Source of the DNA: Pseudomonadota bacterium
Lineage (GTDB): Bacteria; Desulfobacterota; Desulfovibrionia; Desulfovibrionales; Desulfovibrionaceae
DNA length: 15,632 nucleotides
Reading direction: 5' to 3'
NCBI GenBank assembly: GCA_023417745.1
Contig: JAEZEM010000480.1
Location: 1 to 15,632, forward strand
A program made the position numbers and the translations under genes. The notes below the pieces were generated by a model. The model saw only the letters and a program-made list of their open reading frames with translations. It made no database searches and was not told the DNA's origin. Positions 13,996-15,632 of this stretch are shown here, piece by piece; the stretch's first letter is position 1; every line of letters starts with the position of its first letter.

Positions 13996-15540
13996 TTACT
14001 CCGTTGCGGCCCGGGGCAGCATGTCGGCGATTTCCGAGGCCAGGTTGCCCCGTGCGGGATAGGCGTCGGCGAGGCGTTCGCCAGCGCGACCATGCCAATA
14101 CACTGCAAGGCTTGCGGCGAGCAAGGGGGAAAGACGGCGCGCCAGCAGGCTGGCCAGCAGGCCCGAAAGCACGTCGCCCGAGCCGCCAACGGCCAGATTT
14201 GGAGCGATGATCGGGCTGACGGCGACAAACCCTTCGGGCGTTGCCGCCGCCGTGGCCGGCCCCTTGAGCACGGCCACGCAGCCGTAGCGCGCGGCCAGTT
14301 CCCGGGCCGAAGCCATTCGGTCGGCCTCGACGCCGGGGATGTCCGTGCCAAGCAGCCGGGCCGCCTCGCCGGGATGGGGCGTCATGACGGCATTTTCCCC
14401 TACCTTGGCGGCCAGTTCACGGTTGTCGGCCAAAAAATGTAAGGCGTCGGCGTCCAGGACCACGGGGCAGGGCAGGGGCAACAGCGCGGCCAAAAAACCG
14501 GCCGTGTCGGCATGGCGGCCCAGGCCCGGCCCCAGGGCGACCGCGCCGGCTCCGGCGACGAAATCGCGCACGGCCGGTGCGTCGGCGGCGGTGAAATGGC
14601 CGCCCGCGCCCATGGGCATGGTCATGACGTCGGGATAGCCGGCCTTGAGCGCGATTTCCACCGCGCCGGGACAGGCCACGCTGACCAGCCCCGAGCCGGC
14701 CCGAAGCGCCCCCAGGCCGGCCAGAAGCGGCGCGCCGGTCAGCCCCCGGCTGCCGCCGACCACGACCACCCGGCCGGCGCTGCCCTTGTGCAGCAGCGGA
14801 TCGGCCGGGCCCAAAAGCCCCATGACGCGCGGGGCGATGCGCCCGGCCCGGCAGGGGTGGCGTTCTTTCACAAGTGTCGGGATGCCGATGTCGCGCACCA
14901 TGAGCTTGCCGACAAAGGGCGCGGCCGAGGCGGCGGCAAGCCCGGTCTTGGCCGCCTCAAAGGTCACGGTGGCATGCGCCCGCACGGCTATGGGCGAGGG
15001 GCGGCCATGCAGGCCGTCCAGGCCCGAGGGAATGTCCAGGGCAAAAAGGTACGCCCGCCCGGCCAGCCGGTTGACGGCTTCGACCACGGCCGCCAGCTCC
15101 GGGCGCAGCTCGCCGCGAAAGCCCGTGCCCAGCAGCCCGTCCACGATGACGTCGGGCGCCTCGGCCCCGGAAAGATCGGCCTTGGTCAGGGGGATCATGG
15201 CCAGACCCAGCCGGGCCGCCAGCCGGACATTGTAGCCGGCCGCGCCCGTGTAGCGCCTCCGGGGCCGGGCCAGGGCCAGGGTCACGTCCGCGCCCCGGTT
15301 GTGCAGATGCCGGGCCAGGGCCACGGCGTCGCCGCCGTTGTTGCCCGGGCCGGCCAAGAGCAGCACCCGCTGGCCGGCCACATCGCCCACCTCGCCGACC
15401 AGGGCGTGATTCGCCTCGCGGCTGGCATTTTCCATGAGCGTTAGGAACGACATGCCGCACTCGGCCACGCTGGCCTGATCCCAGCCGGCGATTTCCTCAG
15501 GCGTCGGCAACGGATCAAAGGGACTGGCGTCTTGGGACAT
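13996..15540 (-). CDS. nnr: Bifunctional NAD(P)H-hydrate epimerase / ADP-dependent NAD(P)H-hydrate dehydratase
   Basis: This 514-residue fusion repairs hydrated (damaged) NADH and NADPH. The N-terminal YjeF_N domain (about 10-222) interconverts the R and S hydrates: it shows LAGPGNNGGDA (62-72) and the nucleotide-binding ALDIPSGLD (167-175). The C-terminal ribokinase-like YjeF_C domain (about 235-510) dehydrates the S form using ADP: it shows GRVVVVGGS (256-264), LGPGLG (336-341), DADALHFL (363-370), TPHPGEAARL (387-396), KGPAT (426-430) and the anion-hole/catalytic GGSGDVLSG (452-460). Length matches E. coli Nnr. AGGAG precedes the ATG at 15540. It is the first gene in view of the minus-strand run nnr-CBS-tsaE-lysC-cimA; whether more genes precede it lies outside the window. 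Confidence 0.96.
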   Translation of the reverse strand: MSQDASPFDPLPTPEEIAGWDQASVAECGMSFLTLMENASREANHALVGEVGDVAGQRVLLLAGPGNNGGDAVALARHLHNRGADVTLALARPRRRYTGAAGYNVRLAARLGLAMIPLTKADLSGAEAPDVIVDGLLGTGFRGELRPELAAVVEAVNRLAGRAYLFALDIPSGLDGLHGRPSPIAVRAHATVTFEAAKTGLAAASAAPFVGKLMVRDIGIPTLVKERHPCRAGRIAPRVMGLLGPADPLLHKGSAGRVVVVGGSRGLTGAPLLAGLGALRAGSGLVSVACPGAVEIALKAGYPDVMTMPMGAGGHFTAADAPAVRDFVAGAGAVALGPGLGRHADTAGFLAALLPLPCPVVLDADALHFLADNRELAAKVGENAVMTPHPGEAARLLGTDIPGVEADRMASARELAARYGCVAVLKGPATAAATPEGFVAVSPIIAPNLAVGGSGDVLSGLLASLLARRLSPLLAASLAVYWHGRAGERLADAYPARGNLASEIADMLPRAATE

Positions 15541-15557
15541 GGCGTCTCCTGTGGGTG

Positions 15558-15632
15558 GAGAAGAGGAAGACGAAGACGAAGAATGCCTCCGGCGGCCGGG
15601 AGGGGGTAACCCCCTCCCGGACCCTCCCTGTC
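15558..15632 (-). repeat. Dispersed hairpin repeat, copy E
   Basis: On the minus strand an 11-bp perfect stem (CCGGGAGGGGG-TTA-CCCCCTCCCGG; 15596-15620) is followed by CCGCCGGAGGCATTCTTC and a pyrimidine-rich run of short TCTTCG units. It is preceded by CAGGGAGGGT (15621-15630), as in copy A. It is the only copy in the opposite orientation and lies upstream of nnr, probably cut by the window edge. Confidence 0.8.

Noticed and set aside
15558..15582. Short tandem repeat (GAAGAC-type units)
   Set aside because: Only about three imperfect 6-nt units; it is better explained as the purine/pyrimidine-rich tail shared by the hairpin repeat family.

Overview
The window looks like the chromosome of a GC-rich Desulfovibrio-type sulfate reducer (Desulfobacterota). 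This is inferred from the strong GC bias, the citramalate route to isoleucine, a cytoplasmic multi-sensor hybrid kinase with a GAF_2-like module, a thioredoxin-reductase isoform without the NADPH motif, and hairpin repeats scattered between genes. I ran no database search, so the genus is an inference. There is no phage, transposase, CRISPR array or rRNA.

Layout, left to right. A CAU-anticodon tRNA (minus strand) has its own promoter. Next come a thioredoxin-reductase-like flavoprotein (minus) and, divergent from it, a 919-residue hybrid histidine kinase (PAS-PAS-GAF-HisKA-HATPase-REC-HPt, plus). Facing the kinase end is a two-gene minus-strand unit: a COG0523/CobW-type metallochaperone GTPase followed by a WD40 propeller. 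Upstream of the GTPase lie a 237-nt, strongly folded spacer and a 69-residue orphan protein under a Fur-type palindrome. Then come an 82-residue orphan protein, a 615-bp stretch with no gene but one conspicuous folded element, a universal stress protein, a membrane acyltransferase, and a 387-bp stretch holding two hairpin repeats.

The right third is a minus-strand housekeeping run read from right to left: nnr (NAD(P)HX repair), a tandem-CBS protein, tsaE (t6A tRNA modification), lysC (aspartokinase, with an internal start for a separate beta chain) and cimA (citramalate synthase). The first three are packed within 3 to 8 nt of each other. lysC and cimA link aspartate-family and isoleucine synthesis and are separated by 233 nt containing four consecutive hairpins.

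The most interesting items are non-coding. (1) A multi-stem leader in front of the GTPase ends in a terminator hairpin whose U-tract abuts the start codon. (2) A 113-nt three-way-junction-like inverted repeat lies behind the stress-protein gene. (3) A dispersed hairpin family has five copies, with base-pair covariation and a fixed tail. (4) An internal Shine-Dalgarno and start occur within lysC.
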